Origin: a virus
DNA: 40,518 nucleotides
Direction: 5' to 3' (one strand)
IMG/VR virus record: IMGVR_UViG_3300002835_010847
Span: 1 to 40,518 of that record
The position numbers and the translations under genes are program-made. The notes beneath the pieces were generated by a model, which was given only the letters and a program-made list of their open reading frames with translations, had not been told where the DNA came from and searched no databases. Positions 31,672 through 38,868 of this stretch are shown here, in pieces (the first letter of the stretch is position 1; the number at the start of each line of letters is the position of its first letter).

Positions 31672-32859
31672 ATGGCTACTTCTACTGCCAAACGAATCAA
31701 AGCCCATCAGGCCCTTCAATCTAGCAAACGAGATCATAGCCCAAAGTGGGACGATGCAGAAAATTGGTCTGGAGAAAAATTTACTGCATACTTTAGAAGT
31801 GCAATGGGATATTATAACCTTAACCATAATGGTAAGGATCTCAAGCCTCAAGTTATTAATTGGATGGCTAGAAATGGATATTCCAAGACTGTTATCGAAC
31901 AGTTCAAGAAAACTAAAGATTGGCGTTGCCAAATTACCATAGGTGCAGTTGCTGCCTGCCTCAACAAAGGCATGCCCAATGTTCATCCCGGATTTAACAA
32001 CGGCAGAGATACTGCTACCTGGCTTGGTGCAGAAATTTCTCGTGTGTTAACTGATGGCAAAAACGATATTGATCCTGAAGAGACAGTCAAGGTTGAAAAA
32101 GTAGCGACTCCTGTTGTAACTATTCAAGACCGTCTTCGAGAAGCCGCCGGCACCATGTGTGAAGAACTTGACGTTGCTATTGACAGTTTTATTCTTGATC
32201 CAGAAAACTTTGACCCTAAATCTTTCAAAATTATTAATCTTTTGAGAGGCAAAGGAGCCAAGGCTGCTCATGCACGATACATCAAAAGTTTTTTCCAATT
32301 CGGTCATGACGAACTTCAAGAACTGGCCAGTGGTAATGCCGATGACCAACTTCGAGAGGCTTATAAGCATCACCCCAGAAAACACGTTCGTAAGTTGATT
32401 GAATTTTACGAAAGCATTATGTCTGCTTGCGATCAGATCGCCGCAGAGCAAAAAGTGCTAAAGAAGCCTCGTGCTAAGAAAGTTAAGCCAGTTGAAGATT
32501 TGGTCAAGAAACTCAAATTTTGTATTAAGGACGACAAGTTGGGTATTGTAAGCACCCCTCCTGCTCAAATTGTTAGGGCACAAGGTGTTGTTGTTTACAA
32601 TGTAAAAACTAGAAAACTAGGCTACTACATTGCTAATAGCAGTAACGGATTTGGTGTAAAAGGAACAACTATCACGGACTTTACCACTAAAAGTATTCAA
32701 AAGACTTTGCGCAAGCCCCCGGAACAGATCAAAGAGTTCAAGGAACAAAATACGCAAAAACGGTTTGAAACTTGGTTTAGCAAGAGTGTCAAAACTACTG
32801 AAACTGCACTGAATGGCCGTGTCAATGAAGACATTGTTATCCTTAAGGTTTTCAAATAG
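31672..32859 (+). CDS. 395-residue protein of unknown function with own promoter
   Basis: This is a 395-residue, basic, soluble protein with AGGAG before ATG. The N-terminal region is helical (RIKAHQALQSSKR...). A central helical part (about 150-280) ends in a lysine-rich linker (KKPRAKKVKPVEDLVKK, about residues 264-280), followed by a beta-rich C-terminal domain (VVVYNVKTRKLGYYIANS). The basic linker suggests nucleic-acid contact. I know no family by sight. Strong promoter, strong ribosome site and size suggest an abundant early product. Confidence 0.65.
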   Translation: MATSTAKRIKAHQALQSSKRDHSPKWDDAENWSGEKFTAYFRSAMGYYNLNHNGKDLKPQVINWMARNGYSKTVIEQFKKTKDWRCQITIGAVAACLNKGMPNVHPGFNNGRDTATWLGAEISRVLTDGKNDIDPEETVKVEKVATPVVTIQDRLREAAGTMCEELDVAIDSFILDPENFDPKSFKIINLLRGKGAKAAHARYIKSFFQFGHDELQELASGNADDQLREAYKHHPRKHVRKLIEFYESIMSACDQIAAEQKVLKKPRAKKVKPVEDLVKKLKFCIKDDKLGIVSTPPAQIVRAQGVVVYNVKTRKLGYYIANSSNGFGVKGTTITDFTTKSIQKTLRKPPEQIKEFKEQNTQKRFETWFSKSVKTTETALNGRVNEDIVILKVFK

Positions 32860-32874
32860 CCACTAAGGTATAAA

Positions 32875-33115
32875 ATGAAACTTGTGCAATTTAACAAAAC
32901 TCCCTGATCAAATCATGAATAAATCTACAGAAAAAGTACTTCCTGCACCCGAAGCATTGATGCAATTAGACCATCCTATGGCTAGTAAGTTTGCTAAATT
33001 TTGGACGACTTATCAGTTTGATCCCACAGGAGCAAAGTCCTGGATAGAGGCTAATCCTAAAGAAGCACAAGAACTTAGGGCTTTTGTACAGAAATTTGGG
33101 TCACAGTTTATCTAA
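32875..33115 (+). CDS. Small protein probably made by +1 frameshift at CCC-TGA
   Basis: ATG 32875 has a good AAGG site six bases upstream and opens a ten-codon frame, MKLVQFNKTP, that stops at TGA 32905. Moving one base forward at the last codon (CCC 32902-32904 re-pairing as CCT) continues as DQIMNKSTEKVLPAPEAL to TAA at 33113-33115, giving about 79 residues. CCC-TGA is a known type of +1 slip site. The alternative internal ATG 32915 has no ribosome site, though re-initiation eight bases after the stop is possible. The product is a small helical protein of unknown role. Confidence 0.55.
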
Positions 33116-33120
33116 CATTT

Positions 33121-33318
33121 ATGAATACTAGTTATCAACCCACCCGAAGCCAACAATTAATGCTGGCATCTGCTGTAGCAGAAAAGTATGGCAAGCGTTC
33201 TCCCTACGAACGTATCATTGTACACTATGTACTTAAAGATACACACTTGGTTTTGCACCTTCAAATTGAAAGACAGTGTCCAGAGCATGGGGTGTTTTTT
33301 GAACGTGTATATCTATAA
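33121..33318 (+). CDS. Small protein of unknown function
   Basis: This is a 65-residue protein. A helical N-terminus (QQLMLASAVAEKYGK) is followed by a beta hairpin (RIIVHYVLKDTHLVLHLQIER) and a short tail with CPEHG. The ribosome site is weak. It follows the frameshift gene by five bases. No motif assigns it to a family. Confidence 0.52.
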   Translation: MNTSYQPTRSQQLMLASAVAEKYGKRSPYERIIVHYVLKDTHLVLHLQIERQCPEHGVFFERVYL

Positions 33319-33329
33319 TCGGAGTTAAA

Positions 33330-33626
33330 ATGAACCGAGAGGATGAAAAACTTAAAAATTCCAAACGCAGGCATCGTGATGAAGTTGCTGTAAAACGCCA
33401 GGCTAAAATTGCCAAAGAACATGGTGCACCAGTTAAGGACCCACATAAACTGCATAAAAAACATGCTATGGATTGTGGTAACCCGGGTTGTTTCTTGTGT
33501 GGAAACCCTCGAAAGATTCATAAGGATAAACTTACTCAGCAAGAAAAACGTCTTTTTCAAGACATCGATGCACCCAATGACAGACACAGTAATGGAGTAA
33601 AAAATGACCAAGAAGATTTACTATGA
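33330..33626 (+). CDS. Small basic phage protein with CxxxxCxxC motif
   Basis: This is a 98-residue, highly basic protein. It opens MNREDEKLKNSKRRHRDE and contains MDCGNPGCFLCGNPRKIHK, a cysteine cluster (Cys-x4-Cys-x2-Cys, next to His) flanked by arginine and lysine. Such proteins are common in aquatic phages; zinc and nucleic-acid binding are plausible but unproven. GGAG lies five bases before ATG. It overlaps the next gene by 23 bases. Confidence 0.68.
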   Translation: MNREDEKLKNSKRRHRDEVAVKRQAKIAKEHGAPVKDPHKLHKKHAMDCGNPGCFLCGNPRKIHKDKLTQQEKRLFQDIDAPNDRHSNGVKNDQEDLL

Positions 33627-34062
33627 AAAAAAGGGACGAAGGTATGTACCCGTAGCCGAGTATGACAGCGACTATTTAGATAGTTTTCCCAAGGGAAATC
33701 ATCTTGTTATGTGCTACCCCGGAGGATCTAGCCGAGTATTCAATATCAATCCAGACTATGCTAGTCTTATTGCTGCTAGTCGGGTAGCACATGATGCTAT
33801 GTGCAGATCTATTGTCAAAGCCAGTGAAATGAAACCTAAGAAAACGCCCCTTACCCTCGAACAAAGGCAGGCATGGGATAATCTAAAAAAAGCATTTGGT
33901 GATGAAATGTATTCTCTAAAAATTGACAGTGCCTATGACGTTGCTCAAGCAGGCATAAAGGCTTTACAAGAGGAAGCAAAGATGCTACAATCTAATGAAG
34001 CCGTTAAAAAGGCTATGGATCATCTCAATCTCATTGTCGAACTTACAAAGGAACAAAAATGA
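33604..34062 (+). CDS. Conserved-looking phage protein of unknown function
   Basis: This is a 152-residue protein. KIYYEKKGRRYVPVAEYDSDYLDSFPKG is followed by a HLVMCYPGGSSRVFNI strand pair and a long helical C-terminus ending HLNLIVELTKEQK. I associate this layout with a widespread marine phage protein lacking a known role. GGAG precedes ATG, inside the previous gene. Its end resembles that of the protein at 37187 (HFQVVAGLTK), a possible distant kinship. Confidence 0.64.
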   Translation: MTKKIYYEKKGRRYVPVAEYDSDYLDSFPKGNHLVMCYPGGSSRVFNINPDYASLIAASRVAHDAMCRSIVKASEMKPKKTPLTLEQRQAWDNLKKAFGDEMYSLKIDSAYDVAQAGIKALQEEAKMLQSNEAVKKAMDHLNLIVELTKEQK

Positions 34063-34634
34063 TTAATCTTAAACAGTGGATGGAAGTTGTTGATTACCGT
34101 ATTACCGAAGGTGATCAATATTACAGTGAAGTATTTGGCAACGACGCCAGATGCTATTGCCTCAGTGCATGGAATGGTGACCACGACGGTTATACTTTCA
34201 ATATTATATTTGACACTGATACTCAAGTGGTCTATATGGTAGAGGCATGCGATTACAAACATAATCGGGCATATCGTCGAATCAATCCAAATTTTGTTGA
34301 TGCATACAATAAAAATGCCAATGAAATGGATCATGTTGCCTGGGACGATGTAAAGTACATTGATCTTGATGTCGATGATGATTGGATGGACAAGGCGCTT
34401 GCTATCAAATCAGGTGAAGACTATGATACTCGCGTTAGTATTCCTTTAGATTTTACAGATGAAGAACTACTGAAGTACATGAAAATGGCTCATGAAAAAG
34501 ATATGACCTTTAATAAGTTTGTTGAAGAAGCACTTAAGGCTGCAATTGACCACTATGAAAAGGATCCAGAAGGAGCCTTGGCTCGTGCCAAGGAATGGAA
34601 AGAATCTCAATTGATCAAATCGGAAGATTGCTGA
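34059..34634 (+). CDS. Phage protein with C-terminal ribbon-helix-helix-like segment
   Basis: This is a 191-residue protein. The N-terminal part is a beta-rich domain with CYCLSAWNGDHDGYTFNIIFDT, where the phage protein's own DNA or protein substrate could bind. The last 60 residues (TRVSIPLDFTDEELLKYMKMAHEKDMTFNKFVEEALKAAI) have the strand-helix-helix look of an Arc/CopG-type domain. A DNA-binding or regulatory role is possible. Homologue-like proteins occur in many myophages. It is coupled to the upstream gene by ATGA. Confidence 0.62.
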   Translation: MINLKQWMEVVDYRITEGDQYYSEVFGNDARCYCLSAWNGDHDGYTFNIIFDTDTQVVYMVEACDYKHNRAYRRINPNFVDAYNKNANEMDHVAWDDVKYIDLDVDDDWMDKALAIKSGEDYDTRVSIPLDFTDEELLKYMKMAHEKDMTFNKFVEEALKAAIDHYEKDPEGALARAKEWKESQLIKSEDC

Positions 34635-34635
34635 A

Positions 34636-34890
34636 ATGACTTTACCCGACGAAAGATATCGTGCTGTAATGTGGGCTAAAAGGTTTTTAGAGAGTGTTGC
34701 TTACAAACCATCAGTCTACCCTCGTGTACCAAAATATTTACGAAGAGAAGCAAATAGTATCCTTCGTCATTTTCCCAGTGAGTGGGACTTACAACAAGCA
34801 GCCGAAAAGGCACCATCTGTGTTTCAAGAAAAAATGGAACCGTTGTATCGAATGGTCAAACAACACGAACAGGATAAACAAGATGTATAA
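34636..34890 (+). CDS. BPSL0761-like small helical protein
   Basis: This is an 84-residue protein. LPDERYRAVMWAKRFLES, PRVPKYLRREANSILRHFPSEWDL and a C-terminal helix follow the pattern of the BPSL0761 family of small bacterial and phage proteins, whose function is unknown. It starts one base after the upstream stop and overlaps the following gene by eight bases. Confidence 0.58.
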   Translation: MTLPDERYRAVMWAKRFLESVAYKPSVYPRVPKYLRREANSILRHFPSEWDLQQAAEKAPSVFQEKMEPLYRMVKQHEQDKQDV

Positions 34891-35314
34891 CGAAAATGAA
34901 TATGATATCTTCGAAAAAAAGATGATGGAGACCTATCCTAAAATGTTTGCAAATCCCTACGGTGGGATTGCAATTGGTTCAGGCTGGTGGCCAATTATCG
35001 AAACTCTGTGCCGACATATTCAACATCACATTGATTGGAAACAACAACAAAAGGAAAAGTACGGCCGTGGTGAAGGTTGTGAACAAGTCGTAGTTGCTCA
35101 AATTAAAGAAAAATTTGGTGGACTGAGATTTTATTACGACGGCGGGGACGATGTAATTGGCGGTATGGTCCGTATGGCAGAGGCTTGGGCAGGTAATTCC
35201 TGCGAAGAATGTGGTAAGCCCGGAAAGAGCCGTGAAGGGGGTTGGATACGAACTCTCTGTGACGAGCACGAAGCCGAATATCAGGCAAGAAAAACTCAAA
35301 ATGAAATTAAGTGA
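34883..35314 (+). CDS. Protein with zinc-ribbon-like CxxC...C..H motif
   Basis: This is a 143-residue protein. I start it at ATG 34883 with AGGA eight bases before; a longer frame reaching back to 34694 lies inside the preceding gene. The N-terminus is helical. KEKFGGLRFYYDGGDD is a beta segment. The C-terminus has CEECGKPGKSREGGWIRTLCDEHE, a probable zinc-binding knuckle of a type seen in several phage proteins. Role unknown. Confidence 0.65.
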   Translation: MYNENEYDIFEKKMMETYPKMFANPYGGIAIGSGWWPIIETLCRHIQHHIDWKQQQKEKYGRGEGCEQVVVAQIKEKFGGLRFYYDGGDDVIGGMVRMAEAWAGNSCEECGKPGKSREGGWIRTLCDEHEAEYQARKTQNEIK

Positions 35315-35627
35315 ACTTAAACGACTAGTTGAACGCTACGATCTTAATCCATACCACGAAGATGCAGAAGTAGTGATCCAAATTAAACTGCCATACTCTA
35401 CCGTTGGTGGTACGCCATTCGTCAAAGTAAAAACCGTTTATCCTGGATTTGACTGGGATCAGGGCAAGTTCTTCATTATTCCAGAAGAAGATGTTACGCC
35501 CAGTGATCGTGACTTCGCCAAGCAGATGAAAGAGATGCAAGATCGTGCTGGTTGGGCAGACTATGAGAACCGCAACCTCAAGGCTGAGATCAAGCAATTG
35601 AAGAAGAAGTTGAAGACAGAAGAATGA
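35301..35627 (+). CDS. Small phage protein with C-terminal coiled coil
   Basis: This is a 108-residue protein starting at ATG 35301, which overlaps the previous gene by 14 bases. KLSELKRLVERYDLNPYHEDAEVVIQIKLP is a helix-strand unit, and the last 45 residues form a heptad-like helix (MKEMQDRAGWADYENRNLKAEIKQLKKKL) likely to dimerise. The upstream extension suggested by the open frame lies within another gene and is rejected. Family unknown. Confidence 0.6.
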   Translation: MKLSELKRLVERYDLNPYHEDAEVVIQIKLPYSTVGGTPFVKVKTVYPGFDWDQGKFFIIPEEDVTPSDRDFAKQMKEMQDRAGWADYENRNLKAEIKQLKKKLKTEE

Positions 35628-35818
35628 ACGAACAAATTAAGAAACTGTTGGATAAAGGATATTCACATTGCGCAATCGCTATGTACTGTGGAGGTCCAGT
35701 TGGAACAGCAGAGTACTATAAAGTGCTAAATGAGTTAGATCCACATCGTCCTATAGGTTGCCCACATTGTGGAGAACCTTGTTTCGGTACTGGTGATTGT
35801 AATTGTCGGGATTCATAA
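35624..35818 (+). CDS. Small zinc-ribbon-like protein
   Basis: This is a 64-residue protein. A helical N-terminus starting MNEQIKKLLDKG resembles the MNERI family downstream. The C-terminus reads GCPHCGEPCFGTGDCNC, with five cysteines and one histidine suited to bind zinc. Coupled to the upstream gene by ATGA. Its 5' end differs from the 17-base repeat at 36328 and 36722 by one base, hinting at a shared origin of the N-terminal codons. Confidence 0.58.
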   Translation: MNEQIKKLLDKGYSHCAIAMYCGGPVGTAEYYKVLNELDPHRPIGCPHCGEPCFGTGDCNCRDS

Positions 35819-35819
35819 A

Positions 35820-36125
35820 ATGAATGAACGTCTCAAGGAACTATACGAACAAGCACATATGATCAGGGAATACTCAGCAGATGATCCTATGCGTGGCGGG
35901 AATCCTTCGACGGTGTACTGGGATGGTGAACGCAGCGCCAAGAAGTTTGCTGAGTTGATTGTGCGGGAATGTGTTGATAGCATGGAAAAATGTTTTGCTG
36001 GCGGCATAGGGACCGATAATAACAAAGACGTATGGGGACCTTCGGCAAGCACATTCAAGGCGTGGAACGGCGCAATTAAGTTTAGTCGTGACAAGATTAA
36101 AGAACATTTCGGAGTTAAAGAATGA
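35820..36125 (+). CDS. MNER...HFGVKE family small protein, member 1
   Basis: This is a 101-residue protein from ATG 35820, one base after the upstream stop. It has the family layout: MNERLKELYEQAHM, a variable region, KKFAELIVRECVDSM, then a helix ending IKEHFGVKE. The family is abundant in marine phages and has no known role. The DNA coding HFGVKE (ending GGAGTTAAAGA) provides the Shine-Dalgarno of the next gene. Confidence 0.64.
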   Translation: MNERLKELYEQAHMIREYSADDPMRGGNPSTVYWDGERSAKKFAELIVRECVDSMEKCFAGGIGTDNNKDVWGPSASTFKAWNGAIKFSRDKIKEHFGVKE

Positions 36126-36331
36126 AACCAAAGTCAGCCAACGGTGTAAATGGTGTTTTGATAAGAACACTTAACGGATATATGTTCCGTGTCTACGATG
36201 ACGAACATAATTTTGTAGATTATGATTTACAACATAGTGACCTATCTGTTACAATAACTGATGAAGATGCGTATTTCCATCTCAACTCAGTATTGGATCA
36301 CGCTCCTGCAACATTAGGACACGAAGAATGA
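36122..36331 (+). CDS. Small phage protein of unknown function
   Basis: This is a 69-residue protein. GVLIRTLNGYMFRVYDDEHNFVDYDLQHSDLSVTI is a beta-rich segment that I associate with small proteins of marine phages; the C-terminus is acidic. Coupled by ATGA to both neighbours. It sits inside the MNER gene array but is unrelated to it in sequence. Confidence 0.58.
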   Translation: MKPKSANGVNGVLIRTLNGYMFRVYDDEHNFVDYDLQHSDLSVTITDEDAYFHLNSVLDHAPATLGHEE

Positions 36332-36546
36332 ACGAACGAATTAACGGACTTTGGTGGAAGGCTCGGATAGGCTATAACAATCAAAACTGTGATCCAGAAG
36401 TGTTAGAAAAGTTCGCCGAGTTGATTGTAGAGGAATGTAGGACGGTTGTAACTGAGGTGTATCGTAATACTCCTTTAGAACTATGTGGTCCTTTGCTCAC
36501 AGCCGATGAAAAGATTGCAGAACATTTTTACAGAGTTAAAGAATGA
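36328..36546 (+). CDS. MNER...H(F) family small protein, member 2
   Basis: This is a 72-residue member: MNERINGLWWKARIG, then EVLEKFAELIVEECRTVV, and a C-terminal helix ending IAEHFYRVKE, a variant of HFGVKE. It is shorter than member 1 in the variable middle. Its last codons (GAGTTAAAGA) act as the ribosome site for the membrane-protein gene that follows. Function unknown. Confidence 0.6.
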   Translation: MNERINGLWWKARIGYNNQNCDPEVLEKFAELIVEECRTVVTEVYRNTPLELCGPLLTADEKIAEHFYRVKE

Positions 36547-36725
36547 TTTTGTATTTTATTTTATTTCTTATCTTATGGACAGTTGTTAGTGTTTGGTGGT
36601 TCTTCTATAATCTACCAAACAAAAACAAACCTGGTCGTTGGTATCAGTGGATATTTGTGCCGCCTTGTCTGGCAATCGCATTTATAGTTGGAAAGGTCAT
36701 AAAGTTCAGGAGTAAATTAAAATGA
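36543..36725 (+). CDS. Small membrane protein with two hydrophobic segments
   Basis: This is a 60-residue protein with hydrophobic helices at about 1-22 (ILYFILFLILWTVVSVWWFF) and 37-52 (WIFVPPCLAIAFIVGKV), separated by a basic loop (NKNKPGRW), and a basic tail. It should span the inner membrane twice. There is no catalytic motif. It is coupled to genes on both sides by ATGA and may act on the host envelope; that is inference. Confidence 0.55.
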   Translation: MILYFILFLILWTVVSVWWFFYNLPNKNKPGRWYQWIFVPPCLAIAFIVGKVIKFRSKLK

Positions 36726-36967
36726 ACGAACGAATTAAAGAACTCGCCATCAGTGCCGGTATGACAAAGATGAACCAGCGCAGTGATGGGTTGTATGTTG
36801 TAGGCGAAGAGGTCTTTGATACATTTGCTAAAATTCTTATTGAAAAATGTGTAGGTGCGTGTTCCTTGAACGCAGTAGGTATGGTAGGAACTCATGCTAG
36901 CGCATATAATAGCGCAATCGGTGCTTGTGTTAAAAATATTAAACAAACATTTGAGATCGAACCATGA
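36722..36967 (+). CDS. MNER family small protein, member 3
   Basis: This is an 81-residue member: MNERIKELAISAGM, VFDTFAKILIEKCVGACS and a C-terminal helix IKQTFEIEP in place of HFGVKE. The first 17 bases match the gene at 36328 exactly. Coupled by ATGA to the next member. Function unknown. Confidence 0.58.
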   Translation: MNERIKELAISAGMTKMNQRSDGLYVVGEEVFDTFAKILIEKCVGACSLNAVGMVGTHASAYNSAIGACVKNIKQTFEIEP

Positions 36968-37203
36968 ACAAGCATTTACGTAGACTAGAAGATCAATGTT
37001 GGGAAGAGCGAATTGTTGATGGTGAACCAATTTGGTATTTTGATACTGAACGATATGCTAAACTAATACTACTTGAAGTTACAGATATTCTTTCCACCTA
37101 TCGTCTAAAGGTTGATTTTATTGATGGATTCGAATATAATTGTGTTCACTCTATTCAAGCGATAGAAAAACATTTCGGAGTAAAAAATGAAGATCGGACT
37201 TAG
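36964..37203 (+). CDS. MNER-related small protein, member 4
   Basis: This is a 79-residue, more divergent member: MNKHLRRLEDQCWEE, ERYAKLILLEVTDIL and IEKHFGVKNEDRT. The HFGVK codons again contain GGAG, placed six bases before the ATG at 37187, so the next gene starts inside its last codons (17-base overlap). Function unknown. Confidence 0.56.
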   Translation: MNKHLRRLEDQCWEERIVDGEPIWYFDTERYAKLILLEVTDILSTYRLKVDFIDGFEYNCVHSIQAIEKHFGVKNEDRT

Positions 37204-37606
37204 TTTTAGCAGATGTATTAAAGATATCTTCCTAGGAGAAGTAGACTATGAAGATGTGCTAATAATTATTGCCAGAACTCGATTTAACCCTAACGACGAC
37301 CAAGAATGGGAAGGTATCTGGTCGGGATATCATCACGGCGGAATGTGGAGTCATCCAGAATGGAATGAGATCCCAGATGACAAAGAAGGGGAACTAAGGG
37401 CACTGGCCTGTATGTTATACAACGACGGCAAACTTCATCAGCCTAGATATTTTGGTGCCGGAGTGCCTCGTAGGCCGGAAATTTGGTTGGAAACGGTGTT
37501 ACCTAGCCGTGAACTAGAAAAGAATCCTGCTGCTAAAAAAGCATGGGATCACTTTCAAGTTGTAGCAGGGCTGACCAAAGTTGATCTTAATAAGGATTAC
37601 GGATGA
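37187..37606 (+). CDS. Conserved-looking phage protein of unknown function
   Basis: This is a 139-residue protein. KIGLSFSRCIKDIFLGEVDYEDVLIIIARTRF is followed by a WSGYHHGGMWSHPEW histidine- and tryptophan-rich loop, then ELRALACMLYNDGKLHQPR. This arrangement is familiar from marine phage hypothetical proteins. The HH/H cluster could bind metal, but no known motif matches. Coupled to the following membrane protein by ATGA. Confidence 0.64.
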   Translation: MKIGLSFSRCIKDIFLGEVDYEDVLIIIARTRFNPNDDQEWEGIWSGYHHGGMWSHPEWNEIPDDKEGELRALACMLYNDGKLHQPRYFGAGVPRRPEIWLETVLPSRELEKNPAAKKAWDHFQVVAGLTKVDLNKDYG

Positions 37607-37866
37607 AAAACTTTTTTGGTTTTATTCGTTGGCAATGGCGAAAGTGGGAAACATGGCAAAAGATGTTTATTTTTTCTATGTTTTTTGTTGTTTTAAGCAC
37701 TCAATTTGAAGGTATTATGCGGACACTTCTATCAGCAATACCACTGCTGGTAGTATTTTCTTATGCATTAAAATGGTTTGTTTGGGAACAGACTAAAGAA
37801 AATTATCAAAAGTATAAAAAAGAAAAACAGAGCCTGCTCGAAACAATTAAAACATCTGATCAATAA
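37603..37866 (+). CDS. Small membrane protein
   Basis: This is an 87-residue protein with basic N-terminal residues, two hydrophobic helices at about 22-40 (FIFSMFFVVLSTQ) and 44-62 (LLSAIPLLVVFSYALKW), and a cytoplasmic lysine-rich helix at the end. It probably spans the inner membrane twice. No family assigned. The stop overlaps the next ATG (TAATG). Confidence 0.55.
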   Translation: MKNFFGFIRWQWRKWETWQKMFIFSMFFVVLSTQFEGIMRTLLSAIPLLVVFSYALKWFVWEQTKENYQKYKKEKQSLLETIKTSDQ

Positions 37867-38213
37867 TGACAAAAAACGCATTTATTTTCAGTTGGGACTG
37901 TAATGGCATCGAGTCTATTATTCCCATTTCTAAATACGAACACTGGGATAAAGAAAATCTAATCAGATTACTTAAAGAACAATCCAGAACAAGAAATCCT
38001 TTAGATTCAATTGTTCATAATTTAATTCTTCGTGCAAGAGTTAACACACAGCGGCGTTATGAGATTTATGCTATTGATTGCGATCCTAGCCTCGACGAAG
38101 AATTTTGGCGTCGGCAGTGGGAAGAACACCCGCAGTTTACCGCAGATCTTATTCGAGAAAAAGGACATAAAATTTACAGCGATAGGCAAACTACGCAATC
38201 AGTTATAACTTAA
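37866..38213 (+). CDS. Small soluble protein of unknown function
   Basis: This is a 115-residue protein. FIFSWDCNGIESIIPISKYEHWDKENLIRLL and RARVNTQRRYEIYAIDCDPSLDEEFWRRQWEEHPQFTADLIREKG suggest an alpha/beta domain with an acidic, aromatic helix. Of the two cysteines, neither forms a motif. It precedes the ClpP gene by nine bases in the same operon. Confidence 0.58.
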   Translation: MTKNAFIFSWDCNGIESIIPISKYEHWDKENLIRLLKEQSRTRNPLDSIVHNLILRARVNTQRRYEIYAIDCDPSLDEEFWRRQWEEHPQFTADLIREKGHKIYSDRQTTQSVIT

Positions 38214-38222
38214 AGGAAATAT

Positions 38223-38807
38223 ATGTTAGTACCAATGGTAATTGAAAAAACAGGACAAGGTGAAAGAGCATTTGATATCTACAGTAGATTACTCAATGAA
38301 AGAATCGTTTTCCTAAATGGTCCAGTAGACGATGTCAGTGCAAATCTTGTAGTAGCACAGATATTGCACTTAGAAAGCCAGGACAGCGAAAAGGATATTA
38401 ATTTTTATATTAACAGTCCAGGTGGAGTAATCACAGCAGGAATGGCCATTTACGACGTAATGCAATTTGTTAAACCCGATGTTTCTACTTATGTTATGGG
38501 GCAGGCTTGTAGCATGGGAAGTTTTTTAGCGCAGGCAGGCACTCCGGGAAAAAGATATATGTTGCCTAATTCCAGACATATGATTCATCAACCCAGCGGA
38601 GGTGCAAGAGGCATGGCGTCGGACATTGAAATTAGTTACAAAGAAATCATGTTTTGGAAAACTAGATTAACTATGCTGTATGTAAAGCATAATTCTGCTG
38701 GAAAAACTTATAATGATTTTGAAAGAGATATGGACCGAGATACCTTTATGAGCGCAGAAGAATCGTTAAAGTATGGCTTGTGTGATCATATAGTTCAACA
38801 TAGATAA
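38223..38807 (+). CDS. clpP: ATP-dependent Clp protease proteolytic subunit
   Basis: This is a 194-residue serine protease of the ClpP type. The triad is complete: Ser97 ([10 protein letters not shown]), His122 ([11 protein letters not shown]) and Asp171 ([12 protein letters not shown]). [15 protein letters not shown] carries the oxyanion glycines. The chain starts near the mature N-terminus of cellular ClpP, so no propeptide is evident. It needs an ATPase such as ClpX or ClpA, absent in this window and perhaps taken from the host. Phage ClpP may serve capsid maturation or host takeover. AAAGGAAAT precedes ATG. Confidence 0.94.
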   Translation: MLVPMVIEKTGQGERAFDIYSRLLNERIVFLNGPVDDVSANLVVAQILHLESQDSEKDINFYINSPGGVITAGMAIYDVMQFVKPDVSTYVMGQACSMGSFLAQAGTPGKRYMLPNSRHMIHQPSGGARGMASDIEISYKEIMFWKTRLTMLYVKHNSAGKTYNDFERDMDRDTFMSAEESLKYGLCDHIVQHR

Positions 38808-38831
38808 TTAACTTCTATGTTATTTTTAAAG

Positions 38832-38868
38832 GTTCTTTGAGTAAATATCTTACTCAAGGAACTTTTTT
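38832..38868 (+). terminator. Intrinsic terminator-like hairpin that also hides a ribosome site
   Basis: A 13-base-pair stem (38832-38844 with 38850-38862, one G-T pair) with a five-base loop is followed by six T residues, a good intrinsic terminator after clpP. The T run touches the ATG at 38869, and the AAGGAA ribosome site of that gene is inside the 3' arm, so readthrough RNA would be poorly translated. GTAAATATCT in the 5' arm and loop resembles the late box at 798. Confidence 0.75.

Larger units (their letters stand above)
35820..37203 (+). repeat. Tandem gene family with shared 5' and 3' coding motifs
   Basis: Four genes in 1.4 kb (35820, 36328, 36722, 36964) share an N-terminal MN(E/K)xxxxL motif, most a FA(E/K)xxx(E/R)xC-type helix, and a C-terminal HF-type motif. 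The first 17 bases of the genes at 36328 and 36722 are identical (ATGAACGAACGAATTAA). Two unrelated small genes (36122, 36543) are inserted between members. This looks like repeated local duplication followed by divergence. Confidence 0.6.

Noticed and set aside
34694-34882. Longer frame upstream of the 34883 gene
   Set aside because: It runs inside the BPSL0761-like gene in another frame; ATG 34883 has AGGA at good distance.
35157-35300. Longer frame upstream of the 35301 gene
   Set aside because: It lies wholly inside the zinc-ribbon-like gene; ATG 35301 is the usual short-overlap start.
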